From positions 1-13,672 of the forward strand of contig JAFUPT010000076.1 in the NCBI GenBank assembly GCA_017481065.1: a DNA stretch of 13,672 nucleotides. The letters are read 5' to 3'. The stretch's first letter is position 1. Each line of letters opens with the position of its first letter. Source of the DNA: Clostridia bacterium. GTDB lineage: Bacteria > Bacillota_A > Clostridia > Christensenellales > Aristaeellaceae. Made by a program: the position numbers and the translations under genes. Below, piece after piece: positions 1 through 6,429 of the stretch. The notes under the pieces were generated by a model. The model saw only the letters and a program-made list of their open reading frames with translations, ran no database searches and was not told where the DNA came from.

Positions 1-412
1 GAGTCACATCGATATCCAGATGGAAACGCTCCATCAGTTCCTCGGCGCGCTTATTGATTTCTTTCCAGTTAATGGTACCGCGCTTCATGGGCTGGCGACC
101 CACGAAGATATTCTCGGCAACCGTCAGATTGGGGCACAGGTTGATCTCCTGGAACACCGTAGAGATGCCTTCGTCGATCGCCTGCTGCGGGCTGGCGGGC
201 CGAATTTCCTTACCATTGAGCGTGATGCTGCCTGCATCCATTTTGTTTACGCCCGTGAGGCACTTGATCAGCGTGGATTTGCCCGCGCCGTTTTCGCCCA
301 GCAGCGCGTGAACCTCGCCTGCGCGCAGGTCGAAATCAACGCCGTCCAGGGCCTTAACGCCGGGGAACTGAATCTCAATGCCTCTCATTTCCAGAATGTT
401 CTTTTCCGGCAA
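1..412 (-). CDS. ABC sugar importer ATP-binding protein (N-terminal part, cut by window edge)
   Basis: This is the first nucleotide-binding domain of a double-domain sugar ABC ATPase (RbsA/MglA/YtfR type), which powers sugar import at the inner face of the membrane. About 137 residues are visible, against roughly 500 for the family; the rest lies left of the window. The Walker A motif GENGAGKST is at residues 39-47, and the Q-loop glutamine is in VFQEINL near residue 88. The start is a TTG at 412-410: AAGGAGGG (426-419) sits six bases upstream, while the first in-frame ATG (388-386) has no such site. It lies about 95 bases downstream of the YtfQ-like binding protein in the same direction, so the two should form one importer, with permease genes expected further left. 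Family assignment is firm; the sugar is inferred from the neighbour only. Confidence 0.93.
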   Translation of the reverse strand, partial: MPEKNILEMRGIEIQFPGVKALDGVDFDLRAGEVHALLGENGAGKSTLIKCLTGVNKMDAGSITLNGKEIRPASPQQAIDEGISTVFQEINLCPNLTVAENIFVGRQPMKRGTINWKEINKRAEELMERFHLDIDVT

Positions 413-434
413 GAGTATCCCTCCTTATACGAAT

Positions 435-491
435 GCAGGGCGGACAGGCTTTGTCCGCCCTGCGAAAGGGCTGCTGTTGCAGCAGCCCTTT
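435..491 (-). terminator. Tandem hairpins between the binding-protein and ATPase genes
   Basis: Two perfect 12-bp stems sit in the gap. One pairs 435-446 with 452-463 around a 5-base loop. The other pairs 465-476 with 480-491 around a 3-base loop. On the minus strand they follow the binding-protein stop. Neither has a long minus-strand U-tract (only UUU after the first), so they are better read as a leaky terminator or 3'-end-protecting structure that makes the binding protein more abundant than the ATPase. That role is inference from known sugar ABC operons. Confidence 0.7.
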
Positions 492-508
492 TTGGATTCA
501 GCTAAGAA

Positions 509-1504
509 TTAGTACTGACGCTGATCGATCACGTCTGCAGCCTTGATGGAGGTAACGGCTACTTCGCCGCCGCACTCGATGCCGCCAACGCAGTCATACA
601 CGCCCTCTTCGGGATGTACAACGGTCTTGTCGAATTCCTCGCCAGCCTCGAGACGGTTGATGAAATCAACAACGAAGGGGCCGTACAGGGGGTTGCACTC
701 TACGGTGCAGTTCATTTCGCCAGCAACGATGGCTTCGAAAGCGGCCTTAACGGAGTCGCAGCCAACGATGATGATATCCTGGCCAGGTACCAGACCAGCG
801 GCCTTGATGGCGTCGATTGCGCCCAGAGCCATGTCGTCATTCTGAGCGAACAGAACGTCGATCTTGTCGATGGACTTCAGCCAGCTCTCCATAACGGCCT
901 GGCCTTCGGCGCGGGTGAAGTTACCGGACTGCTGGCCAACCAGCTTCATGTTCGGATACTCTTCCAGAGCCTTCAGGTTGCCGGTGGTGCGGTCTACCTG
1001 AGCGGATGCACCGGTGGTGCCTTCCATGATAACTACGTTTACTTCTTCTTCGCCGCGGCCGAGGGTCTTCAGGTATTCGCCTGCCCACTTAACCATGCGG
1101 TAGCCTTCCTCGATGAAGTCGCCGCCGAAAGCTGCTTCATACTCGATCACGTCTGCGCAGTCCGGGATGCGGTCCAGCAGGATGAGCGGGATTTCAGCTT
1201 CGTTAACTTCGGTCAGAACTTCCTCCCAGCCGGTGTTTACAACGCCGGTGAACAGGATGTAGTCAACGCCCTGGGTGATGAAGGAGCGCAGAGCGGCAAT
1301 CTGGTTTTCCTGCTTCTGCTGGCCATCGGAGTATACGAGCTCCCAGCCTGCTGCTTCGATTGCAGCGTTTACGTTGTCGGTGTTGGCGGTACGCCAGTCA
1401 GATTCCTGACCGATCTGAGAGAAAGCAACGGTCAGTGCGGATGCGTTGGCAGCCAGGCCCATTACCAGAACCAGTGCCAGAACCAGAGTCAACAGTTTCT
1501 TCAT
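509..1504 (-). CDS. ytfQ: YtfQ-like sugar ABC transporter substrate-binding protein
   Basis: A 331-residue extracytoplasmic sugar-binding protein of the ribose/galactofuranose class that delivers ligand to the ABC importer. It shares the YtfQ hallmark FSQIGQESDWR (residues 28-38) and DGQQKQENQI (60-69). The downstream NDDMALGAI block (222-230) and a C-terminus ending in Tyr also match that family. The start at 1504 is chosen over 1534 because AAGGAGGAC lies six bases upstream and a clean signal peptide begins there (residues 1-23, ending ANASA). There is no cysteine at the cleavage site, so this is not a lipoprotein, which is unusual in a Gram-positive. The mature protein has five Cys (116, 249, 270, 305, 311). 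It is followed by hairpins and the ATPase gene. Galactofuranose is the ligand of E. coli YtfQ; here the ligand could be another furanose or pentose. Confidence 0.92.
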   Translation of the reverse strand: MKKLLTLVLALVLVMGLAANASALTVAFSQIGQESDWRTANTDNVNAAIEAAGWELVYSDGQQKQENQIAALRSFITQGVDYILFTGVVNTGWEEVLTEVNEAEIPLILLDRIPDCADVIEYEAAFGGDFIEEGYRMVKWAGEYLKTLGRGEEEVNVVIMEGTTGASAQVDRTTGNLKALEEYPNMKLVGQQSGNFTRAEGQAVMESWLKSIDKIDVLFAQNDDMALGAIDAIKAAGLVPGQDIIIVGCDSVKAAFEAIVAGEMNCTVECNPLYGPFVVDFINRLEAGEEFDKTVVHPEEGVYDCVGGIECGGEVAVTSIKAADVIDQRQY

Positions 1505-1550
1505 GAGTATGTCCTCCTTACAATTTCCGGGCATGCGCCCTTATAATATA

Positions 1551-1570
1551 ATTATAGGAGGAAACTTTCC
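1551..1570 (-). promoter_or_regulatory. Possible promoter of the binding-protein/importer operon
   Basis: On the minus strand a perfect TATAAT (1556-1551) lies 46 bases before the start codon. No good -35 box is found 16-18 bases upstream. An 11-base palindrome, GGAAACTTTCC (1560-1570), abuts the -10 on its upstream side. A good -10 with a poor -35 is what an activator-dependent promoter looks like, and the neighbouring AraC-type response regulator is the natural candidate activator (inference). Confidence 0.45.
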
Positions 1571-1621
1571 GGCCCGAAAGAAACAGAATTCCTCGTTTTG
1601 TTCAGTATTTTAGGAAAAGTT

Positions 1622-1650
1622 AACCCAGCGGATTTGCGATCCACTGGGTT
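1622..1650 (-). terminator. Terminator-like hairpin after the response regulator
   Basis: The stem AACCCAG + GGAT (1622-1633) pairs with ATCC + CTGGGTT (1639-1650), with one C-A mismatch and a 5-base loop. On the minus strand it is followed by AACTTTTCC, a short U-rich run. It sits about 40 bases past the response-regulator stop, separating that gene from the importer operon. Confidence 0.6.
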
Positions 1651-1691
1651 TGTTGAATATTTTCCGATGAAAGTAGATTATTTTATTTTGG

Positions 1692-3293
1692 TCAGCCCTT
1701 TTTGCCGGGAATATTTTCTTCCTTGCGGAAATCCCTGGGGGAAAGGCCGGTGTTCTTCTTAAAGAGGTAGCTGAAATAGTGGGGATCGTTGTAACCCACC
1801 GCGTAGGCCACATCGCTGGTGCGCATGCTGCTGTCGGCCAGCAGCTCCTTGGCCCGGGCCATGCGCACGCCGGTCAGGTATTCGGTGAAGGTCACGCCCA
1901 TCTCCTGGGAAAACACGGTGCAGAAGTGGTTGTTGGAAAGGGCCACATGCTTCGCCACATCGTGCAGGGTCACGTTGGAATCGGCGTAATGCTCGGCAAT
2001 GAAGGATTTGGCCTTGCGGATCACGCCGCCGTAGCGCGCCGATCCCTGGGAATCCCGGTAAAGGATGGCCTCTTTCAGCATATCCCGGCACAGGGGGAGT
2101 ACATCGTCCACGTTCAAGAGCGTGTTCTGGGCGCGGAATGCATCCGGTATGATCTCCTGGGGAGATCCGCCGCTGTCCTTGATGATCCTGCTTGCAGCCA
2201 GCATCATTTCCACGAAGAAGTAGTTCGCCATCATTACGGACTGGGCCGCCGCGTCCCCCAGCCCCTGCACATAGCGGGTGAGGATGGCGTCCACATCGGC
2301 GGTGGTGGCATATTTCAATTGCTCGGCAACCGGGGCCGCATCCATATCCGCCGCCAGCATCAGCTCCGGCTCCCCGGAAACATCCTGTGCGCCCATGATA
2401 CGCCGCGGATCGTTCTCCGCCTTGCCGGCCTTCAATTTGTCCATAATCCGGCGCGCGTCGTTCAGCGATGCGGGAATATCCTTCAAATCCCGCACATCCG
2501 CGCCGATGGCCACCAGCAGCTTGATGCCCGTCGAGCGCTCCACATCGTAGCGGGCGGACTGGGCTAGGCCGTAGGCGCGCTCCTCGATATCCGTGGAATT
2601 ATCGCCCATCACCAGCAGCGAAAAGCCGCCGTAGCCCCGGCAGTGGTAAACTGTGCCGCCGCTGCCCTCCGCCAATCTCTCCAGCACGCCCTGGGCCGTG
2701 AACAAATCCTCCTCGGATTCCGGTTCGGGGGAGGGGGAGAGCAGCATCACCAGGTAGTGGTTCGCCAGCAGGTTGATCTGCATCGAGCGCGCATTCCTGA
2801 GTATGCGCTCGCCGTTCGCGCCGCCGTAGAGCTCCGTGAGCAGCTTTTCCTTCAAAAAGCGGCTGGAGGAAGCCATCTCCTCCCGGTAGGCCAGTATGCT
2901 CGCCTGCCTGCGCTTGTCCTCCTGAATGCGCTGGGCGATGCGCTCCAGCACCGTGCGCAGCTCCTGCCCGCTCACCGGCTTCAGCAAATATTCGATCACG
3001 CCCAGGCTGATGGCCTCCCGGGCATAGGTAAAATCATCGTAGCCGGAAAGGATTACGATGTAAACCCAGGGCATCGTGCGGCTTACCTGCCGGCACAGCT
3101 CCAAACCATCCATGAAAGGCATGCGGATATCCGTGATCAATATGTCCGGCTTCACATCCTGCAGCATGCTCAGGGCGATCTCCCCGTCCGGGGCCTCGCC
3201 CGCGAGCACGAAATCCGTCTCCTCCCACGGGAAGTTGGACCGGATGCCTTCGCGCACTACGATTTCATCGTCTACCAGGAATACTTTGTACAT
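1692..3293 (-). CDS. YesN-type response regulator, receiver + AraC DNA-binding domain
   Basis: A 533-residue cytoplasmic response regulator. The N-terminal receiver domain (about 1-120) has the acidic pair D8-D9, phosphoacceptor D55 in ITDIRMP, S83 and K105. A long poorly conserved middle region (about 130-420) follows, as is usual for YesN proteins. The C-terminal AraC-type double helix-turn-helix (about 424-525) contains VAYAVGYNDPHYFSYLFKK and GLSPRDFR. The start at 3293 has CAAAGGAGC five bases upstream. It should be phosphorylated by the YesM-type kinase at 3889-5334 and most plausibly activates the importer operon beginning at 1504. Oddly, it is not adjacent to the kinase: a small Xre gene, two strong hairpins and a repeat lie between them. 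Family is certain; partner and target are inferred from context. Confidence 0.95.
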   Translation of the reverse strand: MYKVFLVDDEIVVREGIRSNFPWEETDFVLAGEAPDGEIALSMLQDVKPDILITDIRMPFMDGLELCRQVSRTMPWVYIVILSGYDDFTYAREAISLGVIEYLLKPVSGQELRTVLERIAQRIQEDKRRQASILAYREEMASSSRFLKEKLLTELYGGANGERILRNARSMQINLLANHYLVMLLSPSPEPESEEDLFTAQGVLERLAEGSGGTVYHCRGYGGFSLLVMGDNSTDIEERAYGLAQSARYDVERSTGIKLLVAIGADVRDLKDIPASLNDARRIMDKLKAGKAENDPRRIMGAQDVSGEPELMLAADMDAAPVAEQLKYATTADVDAILTRYVQGLGDAAAQSVMMANYFFVEMMLAASRIIKDSGGSPQEIIPDAFRAQNTLLNVDDVLPLCRDMLKEAILYRDSQGSARYGGVIRKAKSFIAEHYADSNVTLHDVAKHVALSNNHFCTVFSQEMGVTFTEYLTGVRMARAKELLADSSMRTSDVAYAVGYNDPHYFSYLFKKNTGLSPRDFRKEENIPGKKG

Positions 3294-3358
3294 GAACTGC
3301 TCCTTTGTTGGGAGAGGGGAGGCGTTGGGGGGAAGGTTTCCCCTGGGCCCCTCGGTAA

Positions 3359-3375
3359 GCGGCGCAATGCGCTGC
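3359..3375. repeat. GGCGCAATGCGC hairpin, matching 7763-7779
   Basis: GCGGCGC-AAT-GCGCTGC differs at one base from the hairpin at 7763-7779. It lies in the 215-base gap between the response regulator and the Xre gene, a gap otherwise filled with GC-rich hairpins. A small dispersed intergenic repeat unit is the simplest reading. Confidence 0.5.
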
Positions 3376-3440
3376 GGGAATGATGCTTAATAGAAACAAG
3401 GGCTTCTCCCGGAGGAGAGGCAGGTTTTCTCCGGTTTTGC

Positions 3441-3508
3441 TTTGCAGGGGATTCCGAAGGGCGTTGTGCCCTTTGGCGGGGGAACTCTGTTCCCAACAAT
3501 GTCCGCCG
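3441..3508 (-). repeat. Post-stop hairpin repeat, copy A
   Basis: On the minus strand this begins directly after the Xre stop codon. It contains GGGAAC-TCT-GTTCCC (3480-3494), then CCGCC, then a 9-bp stem pairing CCGAAGGGC (3454-3462) with GCCCTTTGG (3468-3476), then GGAATCCCCTGCAAAG. The order of blocks matches copy B at 7492-7609. It is one of three such tracts in the window, each in sense orientation just after a gene. Confidence 0.6.
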
Positions 3509-3706
3509 TCACTCCTGCACAAAGCGCACCACATCGTTTGGCGTGCAGCCAATGATGATGCATAGCTTTTCGAGGGTGAACAGGGTGATATTTTTGCCCT
3601 TTTTGATGGAATCGAGGGTTTTGTTGTCGATGCCGTTTTTCAGCAGGTGATATTGCGTGATATTCCGCTCCTGCATGGTGCGCCAGAGTGGGCTATAATC
3701 GAGCAC
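3509..3706 (-). CDS. Small Xre/Cro-type helix-turn-helix regulator
   Basis: A 65-residue protein that is essentially one helix-turn-helix domain of the Xre/Cro family. The recognisable run is ITQYHLLKNGIDNKTLDSIK (residues 16-35), followed by LEKLCIIIGCTPNDVV (45-60). No effector domain is present, so it is a minimal DNA-binding protein. The start is a GTG at 3706, with AAGGTGGTGAT a few bases upstream. A perfect TATAAT on the minus strand at 3744-3739 could be its -10, without a clear -35; it overlaps the U-rich tail of the hairpin at 3757-3796. It lies between the kinase and response-regulator genes in the same direction. Whether it takes part in their regulation or is an unrelated insertion cannot be told from sequence. 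Confidence 0.8.
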   Translation of the reverse strand: MLDYSPLWRTMQERNITQYHLLKNGIDNKTLDSIKKGKNITLFTLEKLCIIIGCTPNDVVRFVQE

Positions 3707-3756
3707 AATATCACCACCTTAGCATTTCATATATAGTTATTATAGAAAATAAAAGT

Positions 3757-3796
3757 CCCGGAGCATATTGTGGGTGTAATCACAATATGCTCCGGG
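3757..3796 (-). terminator. Strong terminator hairpin downstream of the kinase
   Basis: A perfect 16-bp stem (3757-3772 with 3781-3796) surrounds an 8-base loop. On the minus strand it is followed by ACTTTTATTTTC, a U-rich tail. It should end most transcripts coming from the binding-protein/kinase pair before they reach the Xre and response-regulator genes. Confidence 0.8.
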
Positions 3797-3817
3797 ATAA
3801 AAGATACTTTGCTCATT

Positions 3818-3850
3818 AAGAAATCGATCCCGATCCGGGATCGATTTCTT
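3818..3850 (-). terminator. Second hairpin, immediately after the kinase stop
   Basis: A perfect 15-bp stem (3818-3832 with 3836-3850) with a 3-base loop, 38 bases past the kinase stop. Its own minus-strand tail is only weakly U-rich, so on its own it is a 3'-end stabiliser or weak terminator. With the hairpin at 3757-3796 it forms a tandem pair. Confidence 0.6.
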
Positions 3851-3888
3851 CTAAAACAGAGGAGCGCAGGAGGAAAACACTTCCCCCG

Positions 3889-5334
3889 TCACACATCCCG
3901 CACCGGCACCCGTATGCGTACCAGCGTTCCGGCTGCTTCATTGCTCTCGATTTCCAGCCCCTGGGGCCGGTTGTAATAGAGCTGGATGCGCTTGTTTACG
4001 TTGAACAGGCCGTAGCCGGCGCTCTGGCCGGAATCGCTGCGCAGGCCCTCGCGCACCTCGGCGAGGCGTTCCGGGGTCATGCCCGCGCCATTGTCCTGCA
4101 CTTTCAGCACCAGGAAATCGCCCTCGGTGCAGCCGGTCACCTTGATCATGCCGCGGCCGCGGCGATGCTTCACGCCGTGGTAGATGGCGTTTTCCACCAG
4201 CGGCTGCAAAAGCAGCTTCAAAACCCGCACATGATACAGGTTTTCGGGGATATCGATCTCGTAGTCCAGTATATCGCGGTAGCGTATCTTCTGGATGGTG
4301 AGATAGCCGGTCAGGTGCTTGATTTCCTCGGAGAGGGGAATCCAATCCTTGCCCTGGCTCAGGGAAATGCGGAAGAAGTCCGAAAGGGCGCGGGTGATGT
4401 GGATAACCTCCCGGCTCTGCCCGGCCTCCGCCAGCCAAACGATGGCGTCCAGGGTGTTGTAGAGGAAATGGGGGTTGATCTGCGCCTGCAGGGCGCGCAG
4501 CTCGCTCTTTTTCAGGTTTTCCTGCTCCCGGCGGTTTTCATCGATCAAATCCTGCAGCCTGCCCGCCATGGTGTTCAGGCTCTGGGTCAGCTCCCGCAGC
4601 TCGGTCACGCTCGTCTCCGGGGCGCGGGCATATAAATCGCCGCCCGCCAGCGCGCCGGCAAATTTTTCCAGCCGGGCAATGGGCGTTTGGATGGCCCGCT
4701 CCAGCGACCGCTGCGCCAGCATGGAGAAGAGCACGGTTACAAGCAGCAGCGCCAGCAGGATCACCAGCACGAAGCGCAGCGTGGCCTGCAAATTATCGCT
4801 GGCCTCGGCCGCCGCGCGGATCTCGCCGTCGGCATATTCCGCCAGCATGTCCGCCACGAGGGAGGAAACATTGCGCACCTCTTCGAGCAATGCCTCGCTC
4901 TCGGCGATGGGCTGCTCGGTGCGCAACAGCTCGCCCATGCGGTCGATATAGTTCACCAGTGTGTTCATCGTGCGCCGCGCCACCACCAGCGCCTGCACAT
5001 TGTCCGGCGCGGCGGAGAGGGTGAGGGCGTCGATTTCGGTGTTCACATGGTCGATCATGGCGTATTGGCCGCCGCCGTCAAAGGTTTCATGGCCCGCCAC
5101 CACGCACCACATCTCCTCCGGAATCTGGCTCTGCACCACCGGTTTCAGCGATGATACCCGCTCCACCTGGCGGATTACGCCGTGGTAGGTGTTGGAATAG
5201 TGCATCATCATGCCCAGGCTCACCAGCGCGGGAATGAGCAGCAGCGCCATGAGCACCAGGAAGGATGTGCGCAGGCGGCTGGATATGCTCTCGCCCATGA
5301 TCAGCCTCTGCAGGCCGGCAAACAGGCGGCGCAT
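3889..5334 (-). CDS. YesM-type sensor histidine kinase
   Basis: A 481-residue membrane sensor kinase (HPK7/LytS-YesM class). TM1 is at about residues 25-45 and TM2 at about 186-206, enclosing an extracytoplasmic sensor region of about 140 residues. A HAMP-like linker follows (about 207-265). The phosphoacceptor is H289 in QINPHFLYNTLDAIVWLAEA. The ATPase domain shows the N-box N382 (LVENAIYHG), G1 DNGAG (414-418) and G2 GYGLFN (440-445). The start at 5334 is preferred over 5373: the upstream binding-protein stop (5338-5336) lies one base before it, and AGGGGGT sits about seven bases upstream, so translation is probably coupled. The extracytoplasmic part most likely docks the binding protein encoded just upstream, as in AraPS and XylFII-LytS (inference). 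Two hairpins follow the gene. Confidence 0.95.
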   Translation of the reverse strand: MRRLFAGLQRLIMGESISSRLRTSFLVLMALLLIPALVSLGMMMHYSNTYHGVIRQVERVSSLKPVVQSQIPEEMWCVVAGHETFDGGGQYAMIDHVNTEIDALTLSAAPDNVQALVVARRTMNTLVNYIDRMGELLRTEQPIAESEALLEEVRNVSSLVADMLAEYADGEIRAAAEASDNLQATLRFVLVILLALLLVTVLFSMLAQRSLERAIQTPIARLEKFAGALAGGDLYARAPETSVTELRELTQSLNTMAGRLQDLIDENRREQENLKKSELRALQAQINPHFLYNTLDAIVWLAEAGQSREVIHITRALSDFFRISLSQGKDWIPLSEEIKHLTGYLTIQKIRYRDILDYEIDIPENLYHVRVLKLLLQPLVENAIYHGVKHRRGRGMIKVTGCTEGDFLVLKVQDNGAGMTPERLAEVREGLRSDSGQSAGYGLFNVNKRIQLYYNRPQGLEIESNEAAGTLVRIRVPVRDV

Positions 5335-5335
5335 A

Positions 5336-6301
5336 TCAATACCCCCTGGGCGCGATCGCGTCCAGATCATCATATTCGCTGAATACCTGCTCCTCGGAAT
5401 AGGTGGCCCGGGGAATCTCCTCCCCGGCGGCCAGCTGCTTCGCCAGCTCCATCACGGTCTCGCCGATGTCCGGCTTGCATTCCACTACGCAGTTCACCCT
5501 GCCCTGCTTCAGCAGGTCGATGGCGGCCTGTTCGCCGTCCACGGTGATGATGATGATATCCTCGCCGGGCATGATCCCCGCTTCCTCCATGGCGGAAATG
5601 GCGCCCAGGGCCATGGCGTCGTTGTGGGAATAGAGCACATCGATTTTGTCGTATTTCTCCAGCAGCGCCTTCATGCATTCCCTGCCCTTCGGCCGGAAGA
5701 AATCGCCGGACATGGAATCGATCAAATGCAGGTTTTCATAGCCCGCGATGGCGTCGCGGAACCCGGCGGCGCGCTCCCGCATGGGCGTGGAATCAATGGT
5801 GCCGGAGAGCTCCACAATGTTCAGCTCGCCCAGGCCCTCCCGCTGCATCTTTTCAACCAGGAATTCACCGGCGCTCACGCCTTCCTGGTAAAAATCCGAT
5901 CCCACATACCCGGCCCAGAGGTTCTCATCCTCGGTCTGGATCATGCGGTCGGTGGTGAGCACGGGTATGCCCGCGTTCTTCGCCTCCTGCAGCACGTTGT
6001 CCCAGCCCGTCTCCACGATGGGGGAGAAGGCGATCACATCCACCTGGTAGGCGATGAATTCGCGTATGGCCTTGATCTGCCGCTCCTGCTTCTGCTCGGC
6101 ATTTTCATACATCAGGGTTACGCCCGCCTTCTCCGCGGCGCTCTTGATGGATTCCGTGTTCGCCAGCCGCCATGCGCTCTCCCAGCCCAGCTGGGAAAAG
6201 CCCAGCAGCACGCTCGGTTCCTCGCTGCGCTGCTCCGCTTCCTTCGCGCCACAGCCCGCCAGCAGCAGGCACAGCGCCAGAATCAGGGCGATCCGCTTCA
6301 T
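5336..6301 (-). CDS. YtfQ-like sugar-binding lipoprotein, likely sensor partner of the kinase
   Basis: A 321-residue sugar-binding protein of the ribose/YtfQ class. The signal peptide ends in the lipobox LLAGC with C17, so it should be a membrane-anchored lipoprotein. It shares FSQLGWESAWR (35-45), NAEQKQERQI (67-76), HNDAMALGAI (226-235) and a C-terminal Tyr with the binding protein at 509-1504, so the two are diverged paralogues. The start at 6301 is set by GAGGTG six bases upstream and by the signal peptide; the longer reading frame to 6385 would run through the promoter. It overlaps no ATPase or permease but is followed after one base by the kinase gene. That points to a receptor subunit of a three-component sensor rather than an importer subunit. 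Family is firm; the sensor role comes from gene order. Confidence 0.93.
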   Translation of the reverse strand: MKRIALILALCLLLAGCGAKEAEQRSEEPSVLLGFSQLGWESAWRLANTESIKSAAEKAGVTLMYENAEQKQERQIKAIREFIAYQVDVIAFSPIVETGWDNVLQEAKNAGIPVLTTDRMIQTEDENLWAGYVGSDFYQEGVSAGEFLVEKMQREGLGELNIVELSGTIDSTPMRERAAGFRDAIAGYENLHLIDSMSGDFFRPKGRECMKALLEKYDKIDVLYSHNDAMALGAISAMEEAGIMPGEDIIIITVDGEQAAIDLLKQGRVNCVVECKPDIGETVMELAKQLAAGEEIPRATYSEEQVFSEYDDLDAIAPRGY

Positions 6302-6331
6302 TTGTTTCACCTCGAATGTAAATTCTGATTT

Positions 6332-6360
6332 ATTATAGCACACTTGAAAATCCTTGACAA
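6332..6360 (-). promoter_or_regulatory. Sigma-A promoter of the binding-protein/kinase operon
   Basis: On the minus strand TTGTCA (6360-6355) and a perfect TATAAT (6337-6332) are separated by 17 bases, about 30 bases before the start codon at 6301. The -35 box shares five base pairs with the -35 of the divergent promoter on the plus strand. Confidence 0.85.
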
Positions 6361-6382
6361 CCGAGTGCCCCAGGCGTATAAT
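6354..6382 (+). promoter_or_regulatory. Consensus sigma-A promoter of the LacI-family gene
   Basis: A perfect TTGACA (6354-6359) and a perfect TATAAT (6377-6382) are 17 bases apart, giving a start near 6389. This is an ideal vegetative promoter, of the kind usually held in check by a repressor, and an operator-like site lies at the predicted start. Confidence 0.9.
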
Positions 6383-6391
6383 CAAGCTGTA

Positions 6392-6404
6392 CGCAACCGA
6401 TTGC
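6392..6404. promoter_or_regulatory. LacI-family operator, site 1 (autoregulatory)
   Basis: CGCAACCGATTGC carries the imperfect palindrome GCAACC/GATTGC (6393-6404) with a central CG, typical of LacI-family operators. It lies about 10 bases downstream of the -10 of the LacI gene's own promoter. Eleven of the first 12 bases recur at 7834-7845. Binding there would block the repressor's own promoter. Confidence 0.7.
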
Positions 6405-6429
6405 TCAACCCATGAAATGGTAAGTATAT

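Noticed and set aside
614..1546. 310-codon open frame on the plus strand
   Set aside because: It is antisense to the YtfQ-like binding protein and lacks a Shine-Dalgarno site.
5210..6328. 372-codon open frame on the plus strand
   Set aside because: It is a shadow of the kinase start and the binding lipoprotein gene, His- and Leu-rich without any recognisable domain.
6392..6404. CcpA cre site instead of a dedicated operator
   Set aside because: CGCAACCGATTGC does not match the cre consensus (TGNAARCGNTNNCA): the A-rich half-site is missing, whereas it matches the second site at 7834-7845.
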